Positions 1 through 12,783 of a DNA stretch of 64,000 bases are shown here, piece by piece. The stretch is taken from contig JAGTXK010000219.1 of assembly GCA_019096195.1 (NCBI GenBank), positions 1,116,001-1,180,000 on the forward strand. The letters run 5' to 3'. The notes beneath the pieces are model-generated. The model did not search any database, was not told the origin of the DNA, and saw nothing but the letters and a program-made list of their open reading frames with translations. How positions within the stretch are numbered: position 1 is the first letter of the stretch; each line of letters opens with the position of its first letter. The translations under genes were made by a program, and so were the position numbers. Origin of the DNA: Boletus sp. NGJ. Its lineage: Eukaryota > Basidiomycota > Agaricomycetes > Boletales > Boletaceae.

Positions 1-1
1 A

Positions 2-262
2 GATACAGAAGTGCTTATCGCTGCGCAACAAAATGTGAGGCCCCCGTCACCAGAGCGGCCTTTGGATGGTTCTTTGACTGCAAATGGGCTTGATCTCGTA
101 ACGGACGCTGTCGCGCAAGACGGCCGTATGCGGAGAACAACGGTGAATACAAGTTCCGTCGAAAAGCAGGTCATCAAGGGCTCCATGTCGAAAGTTGTCA
201 CCCAAAGTACTACACTCAAAGGCACAGCACAAGGCATTCCCCTATCAAAGAGCCATGTATAG
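2..262 (+). CDS. 3' end of an unidentified protein gene (partial)
   Basis: The reading frame is open from the window edge to a TAG at 260-262 and gives about 86 residues. The visible part is polar and looks disordered (Pro, Ser, Thr and Gln rich, ending in SKSHV), with no recognisable domain. The gene continues to the left outside the window. It converges with UXS1, whose stop lies about 265 bp downstream. I do not recognise the product. It could be a disordered C-terminal tail, or an open stretch inside a 3' UTR. Confidence 0.35.
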   Translation, partial: DTEVLIAAQQNVRPPSPERPLDGSLTANGLDLVTDAVAQDGRMRRTTVNTSSVEKQVIKGSMSKVVTQSTTLKGTAQGIPLSKSHV

Positions 263-528
263 TGAGTGCTCCGGGGCTGGCCCGGCTGGCTGTCGTGAAA
301 AAGTATTTTATATATTATGCATCACTCCTTATGTTACCAATATTTGACAGACTATTCGCTCGAGTAACATCTATTTCATTCAACGTCGCTGAGAAGTATG
401 TATTCTGTACTTAGGATCATGTAGATATATTCCCGAGGCCGATTGCTCGGGAAGTCCTTGGTAAGAACATTCAAACACAACCCTGTCTATATATGCTTGC
501 TGACACAGACCAACAGTTGTGACCAACT

Positions 529-2132
529 TTAGATGCTCCCTTCTGCCATCTTAGCCTTGTAGTACCTTACCATCTCTTCTAGTCCCATGCGAACAGACCA
601 GCGTGGTTTCCATTTCAAGGTCTCTTTGGCCCTCGTAGTATCAGGGCGTCTTCGCTTGGGGTCATCCGTGGGTATAGGCTTGTAAATGATATCCACCCGT
701 CGGGACTGTGTGACCCCATCTTCCTCTTGTACCTTCTCCACGATCTCCCGGACCAGTTCCGCAAATTCACCGATAGTGAACTCGTCGCTGTTGCCTATGT
801 TGACGGGGCGCGACTCGTCGGAGTTCATCAACGCAATCAGACCATCCACGAGGTCATGTATATACTGGAATGAACGGGTCTGTGTGCCGTCGCCATACAC
901 GGTGATGTCTTCGCCGCGCAGAGCTTGTACGATGAAGTTGGAAACAACACGGCCATCAGAAGGGTTCACTAGAGAAGCAGTGGTGAGCCCGGGTAAAACA
1001 CAGGAACGATGGGTTACGGACTACGAGGGCCTAAAAACGCGGGATGAGCCAACCATGCTCGACTAGAGTCAATGATAATCTCACCATATGTATTGAAAAT
1101 TCGCGCCACGCGGACGTCCACACCGTCCTGATGCTGGAAGCCGTACGTCAAAGTTTCGGCGACGCGCTTCCCTTCATCGTAGCAAGCGCGAGGTCCTATA
1201 GGGTTGACGTGGCCCCAGCTCCAGACGGGTCAAGACGGCGCATGGTTCACGAGAGATAACACCTACTAATCTTCTGGTTGAGGGTGTACTTCGGGGTCAC
1301 CGTATACTTCTACAAGGGACTTAGGAACAACGCTAGTGCGTGGAATAAATGGACTGACCAGAGGTACTGGTTATCAGAAATCTGGCCTTAGTGCGCTTTG
1401 CCAGGCCGAGCATGTTAAGCGTTCCAATGAACGACGTTTTCAAGGTCTTAACCGCATTGATTTGATAATGAGGAGGTGAAGCGGGACATGCAAGATGATA
1501 AATTTCTGAGAAAAAAAATGTAGGTGGGCTGTATATGAACGTGGTTTCATCAACTCACGATCACACTCGATTGTGAAAGGTTCGACTACATCGTGGCGAA
1601 CAAGCTCGAAGTTGGGATGACCAACCCAATGATTGACGGTTGTCTTTGACCCTGTAAAGAAGTTGTCCAGGACGGTGACATCGTGCCCAAGGAGCATGAG
1701 ACGATCGACGAGATGGGACCCGACAAACCCGGCACCACCTGTGATAAGGACACGCTTCCTTGCCAAGGGAGAAAGTAGCTTCACAGGGGGGAACCGAGAA
1801 AGGGTGGTATAAGAGATGGCATGCGTGTCTGGGTAATAGATAGACTTTGACTGATACACGTTCAGACCCCGAGTAAGAGAGACTTCTTCAATCTTATCCT
1901 TTGCATCAGGCTGTGCCTCTGACGCAGAGACGACATAATGAGGGCGAAGGTAGAGTGAGCGAAGGAGATCGATGGGGACCTCGCTGTCGAACCCGAAGCG
2001 AAGAAACCCGACTGATTTGATCTCTTCGCCATTCTTGTCCAAGGTACGGGTCTATTGAGCGAGGAATCAGCGTACGAGGACAAGGAAAAAAGAAAACGTA
2101 GGTACAAGTCCGGGGGGCAATAGCTGGGACAT
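529..2132 (-). CDS. UXS1: UDP-glucuronate decarboxylase (UDP-xylose synthase)
   Basis: The enzyme converts UDP-glucuronate to UDP-xylose, using bound NAD, for wall and capsule polysaccharides. It is an extended short-chain dehydrogenase. The Rossmann motif [14 protein letters not shown] is present, followed by the family signature DNFFTGSK. The catalytic Tyr and Lys are in YDEGK, and the substrate loop reads RIFNTYGE. The C-terminal half holds [19 protein letters not shown] place the ATG at 2130-2132. It encodes MSQLLPPGL and is joined across a 54-nt intron (2052-2105) to [10 protein letters not shown]. Further introns interrupt the 970-1440 stretch. The gene is head to head with ENP1, 124 bp apart. 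No N-terminal membrane anchor is visible, so a cytosolic form is likely. Confidence 0.93.
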
Positions 2133-2256
2133 GGCGACAAAGGGCAAAAAGTTAGGGCTGACCCGAAATACGTGCCATCACTGGGCCGAATATACTTACG
2201 ACTTTATACACTACCATCAACACAGCCACTCAATTGAACTTCTACCAACGGCGATT
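2133..2256. promoter_or_regulatory. Divergent promoter between UXS1 and ENP1
   Basis: The two start codons are only 124 bp apart and point away from each other, so this segment must hold both core promoters and both leaders. I see no clear TATA box or shared fungal motif. The bidirectional role is inferred from gene order. Confidence 0.6.
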
Positions 2257-3969
2257 ATGCCCCGAACGCAAAGACCTCAGAAACAGCGACACGATCCCCT
2301 CCTCAGTCAGCTCGACGGGGACGAGCTTCATGAAAAGTATGGCCGTATCTCTCAGCCTGGAAAGCGAAGGAAATCACACAGACATTCCGCAGAAGATGAC
2401 AACGACGAGGTACTCCATCCGCAATCATCATATGATGGGGTTAAACAGCCTATCAGGTCATTCTCGATCCAAAAACATCTAGAAAAATCTTCGAGCTTGC
2501 TCGCGACCAGCAAGAGGAGCTCGAGATGCCAGACGATCAGGACGAGGATGATAACGAGGACGCAGATTCGCACAATCTGCAACCCCAAATGCGCACAGAA
2601 GACGACCTGTCCGACCAAAGCGACAACGAGGAGGCTGAGGAAATGAGTGATGATAACGACGCCGAGGTTATGTTCGTAAGTTCGCCCAACTGTCGCTCCG
2701 ACTGGCCGTCTCATGTCAGACAGCAACTCGATTCCGCCGATATCCACGCACTAGATACGCTGCTTCCGCCCAACTCTGGTGAACGGCGCACTCTAGCCGA
2801 CGTGATTTTCTCCAAACTTGAAAACAGCAAGTCAGGAAACGTTACTGTGATCCAAAAAGTCCACCAAGGTCCGTCTCCCTTCAACGTCCGCATGCCAGGC
2901 AGCTTTTTACGTATGCCCAAGACAAGGAACAACCTGATCCAGCGTTAGGGCTTGATCCTAGATTGATTGAATCATATTCCAAGTATGTGCATGCTCTATA
3001 TGGACGGTCCACGGCCGTGTAACGTCACCTAGGCTGGCGATCTTTCTCCGTGGATACAAGTCTGGTCCATTGCCCAAATTGTTTAAAGTTATACCCTCCC
3101 TTCCTGCTTGGGCGCGTATTTTAGCCCTCACAAAACCCGAACAATGGAGTCCTCATGCTTGCCGAGGCGCCACGAGGATTTTTGTCTCCACCATGAAGCC
3201 TCCACAAGCTCAGCTATTCTTATCTGTTGTATTGCTCGATGCAATACGAGAGGACATCCAATCTAACAAAAAGCTTAATGTACAATACTACGAGTGCCTG
3301 AAGCGTGCGCTGTACAAGCCCGGTGCCTTCTTCAAAGGCATCGTGTTCCCGATGTTGGAGGTAAGCCCATTCGCTAGCCCTCGATCCGCTTATTCATGTT
3401 GTCTCCTCTAGAGTGGGTGCACGCTTAAAGAAGCGGCTATCATAGCATCCGTGGTTGCCAAAAAGAAGGTCCCCGTCCTTCATTCGGCTGCAGCATTGCT
3501 ACGGATCGCCCAAATGGACTACACTGGTTGGGTTTTATGGGTTTTAAACGTGAATTTTACCAACGTTCTTACAGGCCCTAATTCATTGTTTATCCGAGTG
3601 CTCGTCGACAAGAAGTATCAACTACCCTACAAAGTTGTTGACGCCCTTGTGTTCCACTTCATCCGTCTTTCTAATACTTACAAAGCCCGCTCTCGTGGGG
3701 ATACCGAAAAGCTTCCGGTGCTGTGGTACCAGAGTCTTCTCGCTTTCTGTCAAAGGTAACGCTAGTAACCAGCTTACGTATAATTGCTAGTTCATCACCG
3801 TCTTAGGTATTCGCCTGATCTGACACCCGATCAGAAGGATGCCTTGTTGGATGTCGTTCGGGTGAATCCTCACCCTCAAATTGGTCCTGAAGTACGCCGG
3901 GAGCTGGTAAGTTCCGTAACAAGGGGTGAGCCACAGCCGGACATGGTTCAGGATGTAGATATGTCATGA
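2257..3969 (+). CDS. ENP1: Bystin / Enp1, 40S ribosome assembly factor
   Basis: Enp1 acts in the nucleolus and in pre-40S particles, where it is needed for 18S rRNA processing and 40S export. The protein begins MPRTQRPQKQRHDPLL, followed by an acidic low-complexity region (DDQDEDDNEDADSHN) typical of the family. The bystin domain then runs to the C-terminus, with signatures such as LADVIFSKLEN, WARILALTKPEQWSPHA, YKVVDALVFHF and LPVLWYQSLLAFCQRY. An intron separates NDE from VILDPKTSRKIFELARDQQ. Others fall near 2940-3030, 3361-3410, 3520-3570 and 3757-3807. The stop is TGA at 3967-3969. The spliced length of around 480 residues fits the family. Confidence 0.95.
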
Positions 3970-4965
3970 CGGTCTCCTTTATGATGTGATCTCAAGTTGT
4001 ATCCCAACTACCTATGTGGAAGCAAGAACACAGCCTTTCCATATGCTCCGCCTCGAATTGATCCTCAAATTGTTGCCTCTTGTCATTCCACTGGTAGGGT
4101 TATGACAAAGTGATAATATTGAAAGTGTAAGTCCTGGCCGAATTAAAAGGTTGCTCACTGTCACCACCAAATGTCTTCCTCAGATTACTCTCAGGCTTCG
4201 CTGCTTTTGAGTTTCGCACCCCCGTTGGTATTTTTGGTGAGAGTTGTACTCTAGCTCTTCCATTTTGATTTTTTTTCCTTGGAGCCAAGACACTCAGCCT
4301 GTGTTTGCGCCAGAGGTTTGGTTCGTCCATCAACCCTGTCGAAGACGACCAACTCGGGAACACCACCCCTCCTCAGCGTGTACATAACCCACATTGCAGA
4401 TATCGCAAGCATTTGTCATGATATCCGGTGCAACATCGGGGATCAAATGACATGGATTCTACCGCAACCAACCCCTCCACAAGTCCCCCGAAGTGCTGCA
4501 GACTCGGACCTTTAGACCGTCTATGGGCCAGCAAATCCAAATGCAACAAGCAGGCACCATTATGCTTAGTGGACGAGTGAAACGGGTTGCTCCAGTCAGC
4601 CGCATCAAGACAGACGAGATTGAGATCTGAGATTCGGAGCCAGGATGTTCTCCGGCTGCACTTTTGCTGGCCATTGCTCCCTGTAGCACATACTATCAAC
4701 GTGTTGTGGCGCTCGTATTGGTCCGAGCTTCGCGCCTACAGTCGAGGCAACACGTTGCTGCACTTCCGTCGACGCAGGGTTAACCTCTCCCTCCTACTCA
4801 CTATACAGAATCCTTGGGCCAGAACAACATTGATCATGGGGCTCATCAGATTGTTGTTCATTCACATATGCACAGTACATGACATGGTGAAATAAAAACA
4901 GAGAGGTGATATGGTGCTCGAACGACCACCCACATATTTGCTCAAATTTAACGGTAAATTCCTTC
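3970..4965. other. Intergenic stretch between convergent ENP1 and hydrolase genes
   Basis: About 1 kb lies between two genes that face each other. Only short, conflicting open frames exist on both strands. On the minus strand these are segments near 4100-4366 and 4459-4699. None shows a family signature or a consistent splice path. The stretch probably holds two 3' UTRs. A small fungus-specific gene cannot be excluded. Confidence 0.5.
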
Positions 4966-6235
4966 TCAGCTAGTACTTACAGAGCTCCTGATCCAAGGCT
5001 CCACCACCTCAACTGCGATTTGGTCCGAATTAAGCTCCATGAAGAACATGTGCCCGTTTCCACGGATCCCACTGCTTTCTAGGCGAATATGTGTGACATT
5101 CACGCCGGCCTCCTGGAGGAACTGCACTGTGACATCGTCATAAACTGCATGGTACCCTGCTTCCGATGTGACGAGAAGGACGGGAATCTGGGCCAGATGG
5201 ACCAGTCGCCGCGGCGGGAAGGATTGCTGGAAAGAAGTATAATTTTCTGCCTCGAAAACTGCAAACGGTCGTAGGTCAGAAGCCGATGAGACCGGTGGAC
5301 TGAAGGTGAGTGGAATGTCAGTCAGACCAAAGACACGCGCTGGGTTTCTCATAAAAATTGCGTTCTGAAAGGGTGGACCGTTGGGTTCAAGAGCGACTAT
5401 CGCTTTGACCAAGTTCGGGCGAGCATCGCCCAAAATCCATCCAAGATACCCAGATTGTGAGTGGGTGACCAGAACGACGGGCTGAGCGGTGGAGTCAAAA
5501 GAATCAGTTTGGATAACTGGCTAATAAGACCGTCACGAACTCCTATTTTATCCAACAACTCCGACCCAGCTGCTCTCATGAGCTCGGAGGTTTCGACCGC
5601 GGAAGTGAGACCAGGTACGATAGAACGATAGAAGGCATCAAAAGTTGGATCGCCCTTGCACCCATTTCCGGGCCACTGTGTGTGTAGCATAGCCTGTGGC
5701 CAAAGATCATGCTCTGCCGTGGCCGTAAATCGTGACTCGATTGTCCGAGTAGTAAAGGTGCTCGTAGTGCCATTAACTTTAGACTGCCACGCAGAGCGCC
5801 CTCGGGCGGGTTGATCGACAATGTACACCTGAATGATCCATTGTGAAATCCTGTCTTAACACCTGTGGGGGGCGACTTTACCTCATAACCCTCGCTCAAG
5901 AAGTAGTCAGACCAACCGGGTCGCCCATCGGGTGTGTTCAGCCAGGTTGTCCCTGTCATTCCATTCCCATGAATGAAAAGGACCGGAATACGGCGAGTAA
6001 TGTGTGCTGGTGTCAGATGCTCTACATACATTTGGCCGTTGTGGATCGAGGAGGAGCCATGAGGAACGTAAGTCCCACCAACATAAAAGTACTCCCTCGT
6101 GTGCAGAACTCTATTACCCACTGAGGAGCGCGGTGTTGGCTTGCTCGCTCGAGCACGCATAAGACGACATAGGAAGAATAAGTTGAGGAGGATGCTCGCA
6201 GCGACGAGCAGGTTGTGGTTAGCGAATGAGATCAT
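4966..6235 (-). CDS. Alpha/beta hydrolase fold enzyme with N-terminal membrane anchor
   Basis: A hydrolase of unknown substrate. The N-terminus has one hydrophobic segment (about residues 8-24, LLVAASILLNLFFLC), which is likely a signal anchor. Next come the oxyanion-hole type motif PVLFIHGNGMTGTTW and the nucleophile elbow THSQSGY (a GxSxG variant in which His replaces the first Gly). The probable catalytic His is in GNGHMFFMEL near the C-terminus. Two introns are clear. One follows SEGYE at about 5829-5883. The other follows LLDKIG and restores the frame PVVLVTHSQSG. The start at 6233-6235 is the first ATG before the anchor. Similar secreted or membrane esterase-like proteins are common in fungi. 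The specific reaction is unknown. Confidence 0.85.
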
Positions 6236-6356
6236 ATGGACTCATTGACTCAGACTCGGCCTGTTAAGCAGTCCCAACGAGTGACGGATTCGAAAAAAAA
6301 AAACAGTCAACTGGATTAGTGCAGTCCACTACCAGAACGGATCAAGACTGCTATCA

Positions 6357-9232
6357 CTATTGATTGACTTTTCTCCTTTTCGTGCGGGCGCTCTCGCCGC
6401 TCGGTGCTTCACGGACAGCACTCAAAACCGCTGACATTTGCTGATCCGTGGACCGTTTGGTTTCGTGTACAGAAACACGACCCACCGCCGCTTTTTTAGT
6501 TTTGTTTCCCAACGTAGCCTTGAAGACTACGTCGATTTCATCTTCGGATGTGTCACGTCTCTTCAGGGACTTTTGGGATGTCGAAAATGCCGAAAGGTTA
6601 GGCTGTGGTTGAACAGGGCCCGGACTCGGCTGACCCGACTCTGCGGAGCTGGTTTTGTTGTTTGATTGCAATGTTCTCCACTCCTCCGGTCGTCGCTGTA
6701 GTAAATGTAAGTTGAGGTTACGAGCGAAGAACTTCCCATAGAAGGACGCGGCGAGGAACTGCTCGAAGGGAACTAGCGAACGAGCTATTTTCTCCTATGG
6801 GGCATTTGAGATTCATATCACACGGGACACCCTCGACGTACTCTCAAGTAAGGATCGGCGAAAGCCCAACAACGATCGCCGATTCGGCTTCCTATTCGGT
6901 CGTCGACAAGAGAATGATAATGTCCGATCAGAGACATGACAAATCGTCGTTTGGCTTTGAATGATACCGTCGGTGACTCGAGGAGGACGTCGAGGACACG
7001 CGAACTGGTCGCGTTGTGAGCTATGCGAATGAGGTCTTCCATGGAGAGTGAGCCAATGCTGTCAACAGAGAATAAGCTCCCATAGATTGATGGTGTTTGA
7101 ACGTGCAAACCTATCAACTACAATCGAGCAATGAGGCTCGTCAAGCCTCAGCAGAGATTGCAAGAGAAGAGCCCCTTGGATTTTGGGTTCTCTTTGATTG
7201 GCAGCTTGCCCCTTACGACCGTGTTTCTTGTGGTCCATATCTGGTAGAGCCTCTAACGCGGGAATTAACCGGTACTCCTTCAGATTCTATGAGAGCATGT
7301 GCTGGAGAATATCGATGGACACACATCTAATGTCTTCAAGAGGAGCAGACATTGGACAAGATTATTCCTGTGGTCTGGAGTTGAAATCTCGATGGCAGCA
7401 AAGGTAGCCTATCTTGAGTTGATTCAGATGTTCACCGGAGAAGACGAAAGGCTGACCTCGCAAACGCCTTTTTGGCTGGTACCGAGGGAACGGGATCTAT
7501 CTATCAAGGCTCGCAGAACACCCGTCCTGGAAGACTCTATGAGTTATCTATAAGCGAAAATGATCATTCTCATAAAACTGGACTTGCTAATTAGCTTGCT
7601 CCACGACGATTTAAGCTCTTCGAGGGTATTGTCAAGTTGTTTGCTGTCTTGGCGCTCGACAGCTTTAGCGACAACGAAATTTGCGACTGGGTGGAGTACT
7701 AGCCGCACAAGTTTGCCCTCGAAATACGTTGACCAAAGTATATTGAAGACTCGTTCGGGGCATCGTGATACTAATGTCTCCAACAAGTGAGAGGAAGTAG
7801 GATCTCTGAGCAGCGTGACAAGGTAGTCGGATGGTTCGATCGAGGCAGTGGGATCCTCATCTATAGTCAATGTGTCCACTCATAAGAGTGAGCGAATTTG
7901 AAAGCAGCCACGTACGGTGTGCCTTGATCATTCCAACGAGAACCCGATCCATAAGGGAGTCAGGAGACGACGCACTGTTATGATCTGCCTCAATCTCTAG
8001 GACGAGCTAAATTGACCTATAATTTAAATCAAGAAACCGGAAATAAGCAAAGAGGGCTCACCTGTAATAATGGGCTGGCTACCTTATTGGCAGCTAATGC
8101 CCTAACTTCGTTTGCGTCAAGCCCATCACTCAGGATTCGCAAAAATTGGTTGGCAGCGTCGCGAAACGAGCTAGGTACTGGACCGCTCAAGGCACGGGTC
8201 TCCTTGCTTTTGTCATTAGAGAAGACAGATTTCATATCGCCATGTTTTGCCTTCCACGACATACTCTTCTTAGATCGCACAGACTTCCGCGCTGAGTCCT
8301 CTGGGAGTACAGTTGGACACAGCAAAAGAAGTAAAGAACGCAGCACATGCGATGCAAATGGATCCATGATGAGTGAGTTGAAGCTCGGGCCAACCTCCTG
8401 TGGAAGAAAGTCAAACCTTGAGAGCGCGGATGAAGCAGACCATTCACTTTGCAGATATCTAGCACGAGTTGGGTGAGTGTCCTCAGCTCGCCGTTGTCGT
8501 CGGAAGCGGGGACATCTGGGAAAATATCTTTGACCTAGGAATGGCCTTCATGATGGTCGCTCTGGTGGGCGATAAAGACAAGCTCCGTACCTCACGAGAG
8601 ATCGTATCAGTGGCAACTGATAATAACGTTTGGCAGACATGTGACGCAAACCTGTGCTTGAAGAGCGCCTCAAAGCTATCTCCAACGGTCAGCCCGTACC
8701 GCGAAGATGAGACAAGACTAGCACCCACGAGCCATTTAGTCTGTCCACGAAGACTCGCAACACAAAGTCATCCATCGAATATGTCATTCGCTCCAGTATA
8801 GCAGAACAATCTGGATCTGTAGCAAGCTGCTTTTCTTTCCCTGACATTTCACCGAGAGCTGCTACAAATAATACACGTTTTGCTTGAGGATACGCCACGA
8901 CAGTCAGTAAGAATTGGGTGTTGGTATTTACGAAAACACGCACCTTCGTTGGGATCGAGGTCACCATCCTCATCTACTGGCTGGCTCCCGTCTTCTTGCC
9001 AGGATTGAATCTGTTCGTCGACGGTGCGGAAGTACGCCTTAACGTCAGGGTCAACATATCCGAAAGGCGCTTCTGGGTGTGCATCCTCTGCTTCGCGGGC
9101 AGACACTATCCAGGATGGCTCGCTAGAATTGTTGGAGCGGTGATCTTCTCGTTCTTGCGCCTGTACCTCGGGCAATACTTGACGCTGCGATTTTTTAAGT
9201 TTCTTTCCGCGCTTTCGATTTTCTCTGGGCAT
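6357..9232 (-). CDS. NOP9: Nucleolar PUF-type RNA-binding protein Nop9
   Basis: Nop9 binds the ITS1/20S pre-rRNA region and is needed for 18S maturation. The N-terminus, [16 protein letters not shown], is a basic nucleolar-type segment. A motif typical of Nop9, [19 protein letters not shown], follows. Degenerate Pumilio repeats cover the centre, for example [43 protein letters not shown] and [12 protein letters not shown]. The C-terminus is basic with an acidic patch ([19 protein letters not shown]) and ends RTKRRKVNQ. The gene has many short introns. The ATG at 9230-9232 is chosen because upstream in-frame initiators are non-ATG. It is head to head with NCS6, 113 bp apart. Confidence 0.92.
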
Positions 9233-9345
9233 CCTTGACACAGGTCCTGGAGGTACTCAGCAGAGTATGCACGCTAGTACCGAAACAGGTAATGTCGCGG
9301 CCCGGAGCCTCAGTGACGTTGATCGTCATCTAATCCGACGCTTTC
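9233..9345. promoter_or_regulatory. Divergent promoter between NOP9 and NCS6
   Basis: The 113 bp between the two outward-facing start codons must serve both genes. No strong motif is visible. The assignment rests on gene arrangement. Confidence 0.6.
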
Positions 9346-10727
9346 ATGGCTCCTGCGTCCTGTGCTTTATGCCACAAGGCTAAAGCCATATTGAAGAGGC
9401 CGAAGACTGGTCAACAGATATGCAAAGAATGTTTCTTCTTCGTCTTTGAAACAGAAGTTCACCACACGATCACGGAAGCCAAGTTGTTCAAGCCAGGTGA
9501 CAAAGTTGCCATCGGTGCATCTGGAGGGAAGGGTGTGTGCTTTCTATGCTGGCGTAGGATCGATGTATTACTTATGTTCGAGCATTAGATTCCACGGTGC
9601 TCGCATATGTCATGAAGACATTGAACGACCGATATAAGTATGGTCTGGATCTGTATTTACTCTCGATCGACGAAGGAATAACAGGTTATAGAGATGATTC
9701 GTTGGAGGTGTGTACCAGCATGCTTTATGTTGTCCCTGATGACACCAACATCACTCGAAACAGACGGTGAAACGAAACCAGCAGCAATATGACTTGCCCC
9801 TCAAAATTCTCACCTACGAAGAGCTCTATGGCTGGACAATGGACGCGATCGTCTCTGAAATAGGAAAGAAGAACAATTGTACATTCTGTGGTGTATTCCG
9901 ACGGCAAGCCCTCGACAGAGGTGCCTCTTCTCTGAATGTTGACCACATCGTCACTGGCCACAATGCAGATGATATTGCAGAAACAGTACTGATGAATGGT
10001 ATGTACCGTTTACTCTGGAACCTTCACAATTTAAGGCGTGCTGCAGTAATGCGTGGCGACATAGCTCGTCTCGGGCGATGCACGTTGATCTGCACGCAAG
10101 GAGAGGATAGCATCAGGAGGTCCAAGCCTTTCAAGTATGCGTATGAAAAGGAGATCGTCATGTTTGTCATCCATTATTTACCGAGTATGCGGTCGTCTCA
10201 TTCCAGGAAGGTATGCGTACTTCAAGAAACTCGACTATTTTTCAACAGAGTGTGTCTACTCCCCAGATGCGTATCGCGGACATGCCCGAACGTTCCTCAA
10301 GGACTTGGAGGTTGCTCGCCCCAGCGTAATCATCGATATAATCCACTCTGGCGAAGCATTTGAAGTAAGGGAGGATGTGAAGGCAACGCAGAAACCACAA
10401 CGTAATGCTGGATGCTACGTGATTGGATCTGGGATAATTGACAGTCTTTCAGAAACATGCAAACGCTGTGGCTATATGTCCAGCAACGAGCTGTGTAAGG
10501 CCTGTACACTCCTAGAGGGTTTGGAGCGGGGTATGGCAATTTCGGTGACAGTAAGTCCAACCTTTCCATATCGCGGAGATTATCAGTGCCGACACATTTC
10601 ACAGACAGACAAAGGCAGGAAAAAACTGGATGCGTCAGGTCCTGTGCCAGATAATTTACGAACCATCCCTCAATTTCGATCAACACACCTCGCCGTTTCC
10701 ATCGAACTACCCAAAACAGACCAATAA
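9346..10727 (+). CDS. NCS6: Cytoplasmic tRNA 2-thiolation protein 1 (Ncs6/Ctu1)
   Basis: The enzyme activates and thiolates wobble U34 of cytosolic Lys, Glu and Gln tRNAs together with Ncs2. It opens with a zinc-binding [13 protein letters not shown]...ICKECF segment. The PP-loop ATPase motif SGGKDS is split by the first intron: GASGGK is upstream, and the Asp codon is completed by the next exon, which reads [10 protein letters not shown]. Downstream are [17 protein letters not shown] and [20 protein letters not shown] 3' zinc pair, [25 protein letters not shown], is typical of the family. The last intron begins at the GTAAGTCC after ISVT, and the protein then ends in [10 protein letters not shown]...PKTDQ. 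All key motifs are intact. The gene converges with ERG27. Confidence 0.94.
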
Positions 10728-10876
10728 CATGTCAGTATGGTTTCCCATCACTCTTCACAAAGCTAAGTTTTAGTAGCACACTGCCAAGGCAGCTTGAGAT
10801 CCACATGATTTACTACCCTAGGAGGACGGGAAGGAATGCACATGTTCTATGGTAATATACTGGCCAGCCTTCAGCT

Positions 10877-12283
10877 CTAGCCAGATGGCGATGTTCTTCC
10901 CTGGACGTCACAGAAAGTCTTCAGAAGGCGGTCACAGTTTTCCAATAACTCTTTTGTTTGGGCCTCTTCTTCCTGGGACTGGACGAGTTTAATCGTCCCG
11001 ATATAATCACGACCCCACCGGTTTGCCTTCGAAGTGTGGACAGTACCTACTTCAACAGGTTCCTTTGGGTTTGATGAACTTGCGATCGCACTAACACTGG
11101 GTAGGCGTGCAGTGCGAACAAGCGACATATGGACTGCAGATATGGCTGCCTTGAAGATGTCAATGGGATGGTTGGGAGATCCAAAGATTCTTGCCTGGCG
11201 GTGCTCGTTCAGTGAATGTACCACTGATTATTTGACACTACTCACGATGTAGAACGCCGCGATCATACACAGCGTCCTGAACGTTCCAAGAATGGCAGTA
11301 GCTATACTCGTGCTAACTATGCCGGGATATACTGTGAGATGTCTCACGGCTGTCGTGCCATTTAGCTGGCCGTGAAGGGCCTCTCGATCCAAGTGTAAGG
11401 ATATCATGTTCATCTGGTACTTGGAACATTCGTATGAATGCTCCGACTTTACTAGCTGCCAATCTTTCGGGTCATAGAATTCGGAGCTGGCTTCGTGTGA
11501 CGAGATCCACACTACTCGGGCTGCCGTGTGCTTGGTCAACATAGGTTCCAAGGCTCGGAACTAGACTGGAAATCAGCGTCACACGATTACAACTGCTGGA
11601 GCACGCACCAGAATATAGTGTCCAAACACATTACACTGCCATACCCAACCCAGCCCATCCTGGCTCACGTCTCCAACGCGCTGAAGGAAGTACCTTGGTG
11701 CAGTGACTGCCGCGATCCAGTCCGTTAGGAGTTGGTGAAATGCCAGCGGCCAGACTATCCTCGTGAAGCAGGCTACTCCTGCGTTGCAGATGAGGTGCGA
11801 AACGTATGGATAACTACGATGGGTTAACTTGGGGAACGTGTCTCTAGGTATACATCAAGGAACTCACTTTTGAGCAATTTCGTCCGCAAAGTGAAATATA
11901 CTCTGAACATCGGCCAAGTCAATGATGTGTATCGCTATGTGCAGGTTCTTCCGAAACATCTCGGCGTGCCCATCATAGCCGGGCGAGCGTTTTGCACGGC
12001 GGACTTGTTCGTCTGCAATGTCGTGGAGTTTAGCTCGAGCAGCTTCCGCACGCTGTTTGTTTCTGCAGGCCAATATGAGTGTGAGGCCATCGCAGTTCAG
12101 TTCCAGTTCATTTGACACTTGTTCTCGACTTCCAATTGACAACTGGAAAATAAGACGGTGGCAAATGCCAAACCCGACACCACTGCAAACCGTGAGTTGC
12201 GGAAACATGAGTGCATAGATGGATTTCTCGTACGCGTTGGCACCTGTGACAATGATGATTGGGCGTGGGCTGTTCGAGGACAT
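10877..12283 (-). CDS. ERG27: 3-keto-steroid reductase (Erg27), ergosterol pathway
   Basis: This short-chain dehydrogenase reduces the C3 ketone during C4 demethylation of sterols on ER membranes. The NADP-binding motif is TGANAGVGFGICHRL, assembled across the first intron (after GTGCCAACGC). LILACRNKQRAEAARAKL follows, then an LICNAG-type strand. The active-site Tyr and Lys are in SYECSKYQMN, and VYPGIVSTSIA comes after. These features and the extended C-terminal region match Erg27 rather than generic reductases. The start is the ATG at 12281-12283 (MSSNSPRPIIIV). The stop lies about 150 bp from the convergent NCS6 stop. Confidence 0.9.
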
Positions 12284-12783
12284 GATCCAACGGCCGTGGT
12301 CGAGTTGGAAGTGAACATGACACAACGGTTTGAATGGATGTCATGTTTCGACCTGACATATTACATAACACTAAAAAGGCCAGCATCATTCCATGCCAAC
12401 ACCCGCTACTGCATTCATGTCGACCCAGATTGCAACTCCTGTACAGTATCGCTCAAAATCGACGAACACCACGAGAGCACAGACTGTACGAGAAAGTCGA
12501 CAAAACAGCAGCACGAACAGTAAAAGGGACAGGATCAACGTAGGCAGTATCACCGGCCTGGACACCAGCGCACGCATCAGGTGGGATGTCAATACGACGC
12601 GACGTCAATCCTACAGATTCCGATCAAGTACAAATCATAACCATAGTTACCAACATCGACACCCCACAGGCTACTGTAAGTGAACAGCCGGTACAAGAGC
12701 TTTTTGCAGAGATGTGTATCAAATCGAGTGACATATGGTCATCCGTCACCGAGATACCTCAAGTAAGTAGAGGGCTCGTTGAA
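12284..12783. other. Spacer between ERG27 start and NOP58 stop
   Basis: These 500 bp lie upstream of ERG27 and downstream of NOP58, so they should hold the ERG27 promoter and the NOP58 3' UTR. Short open frames on both strands show no domain or plausible splice structure. I see no gene here. Confidence 0.5.

Noticed and set aside
2352-2747. 131-codon minus-strand frame with hydrophobic residues
   Set aside because: It is the reverse reading of the acidic low-complexity part of ENP1. GAG/GAC codons read as Leu/Val on the other strand.
4373-4699. Two overlapping minus-strand frames between ENP1 and the hydrolase
   Set aside because: The frames conflict, lack introns that would join them, and show no family feature.
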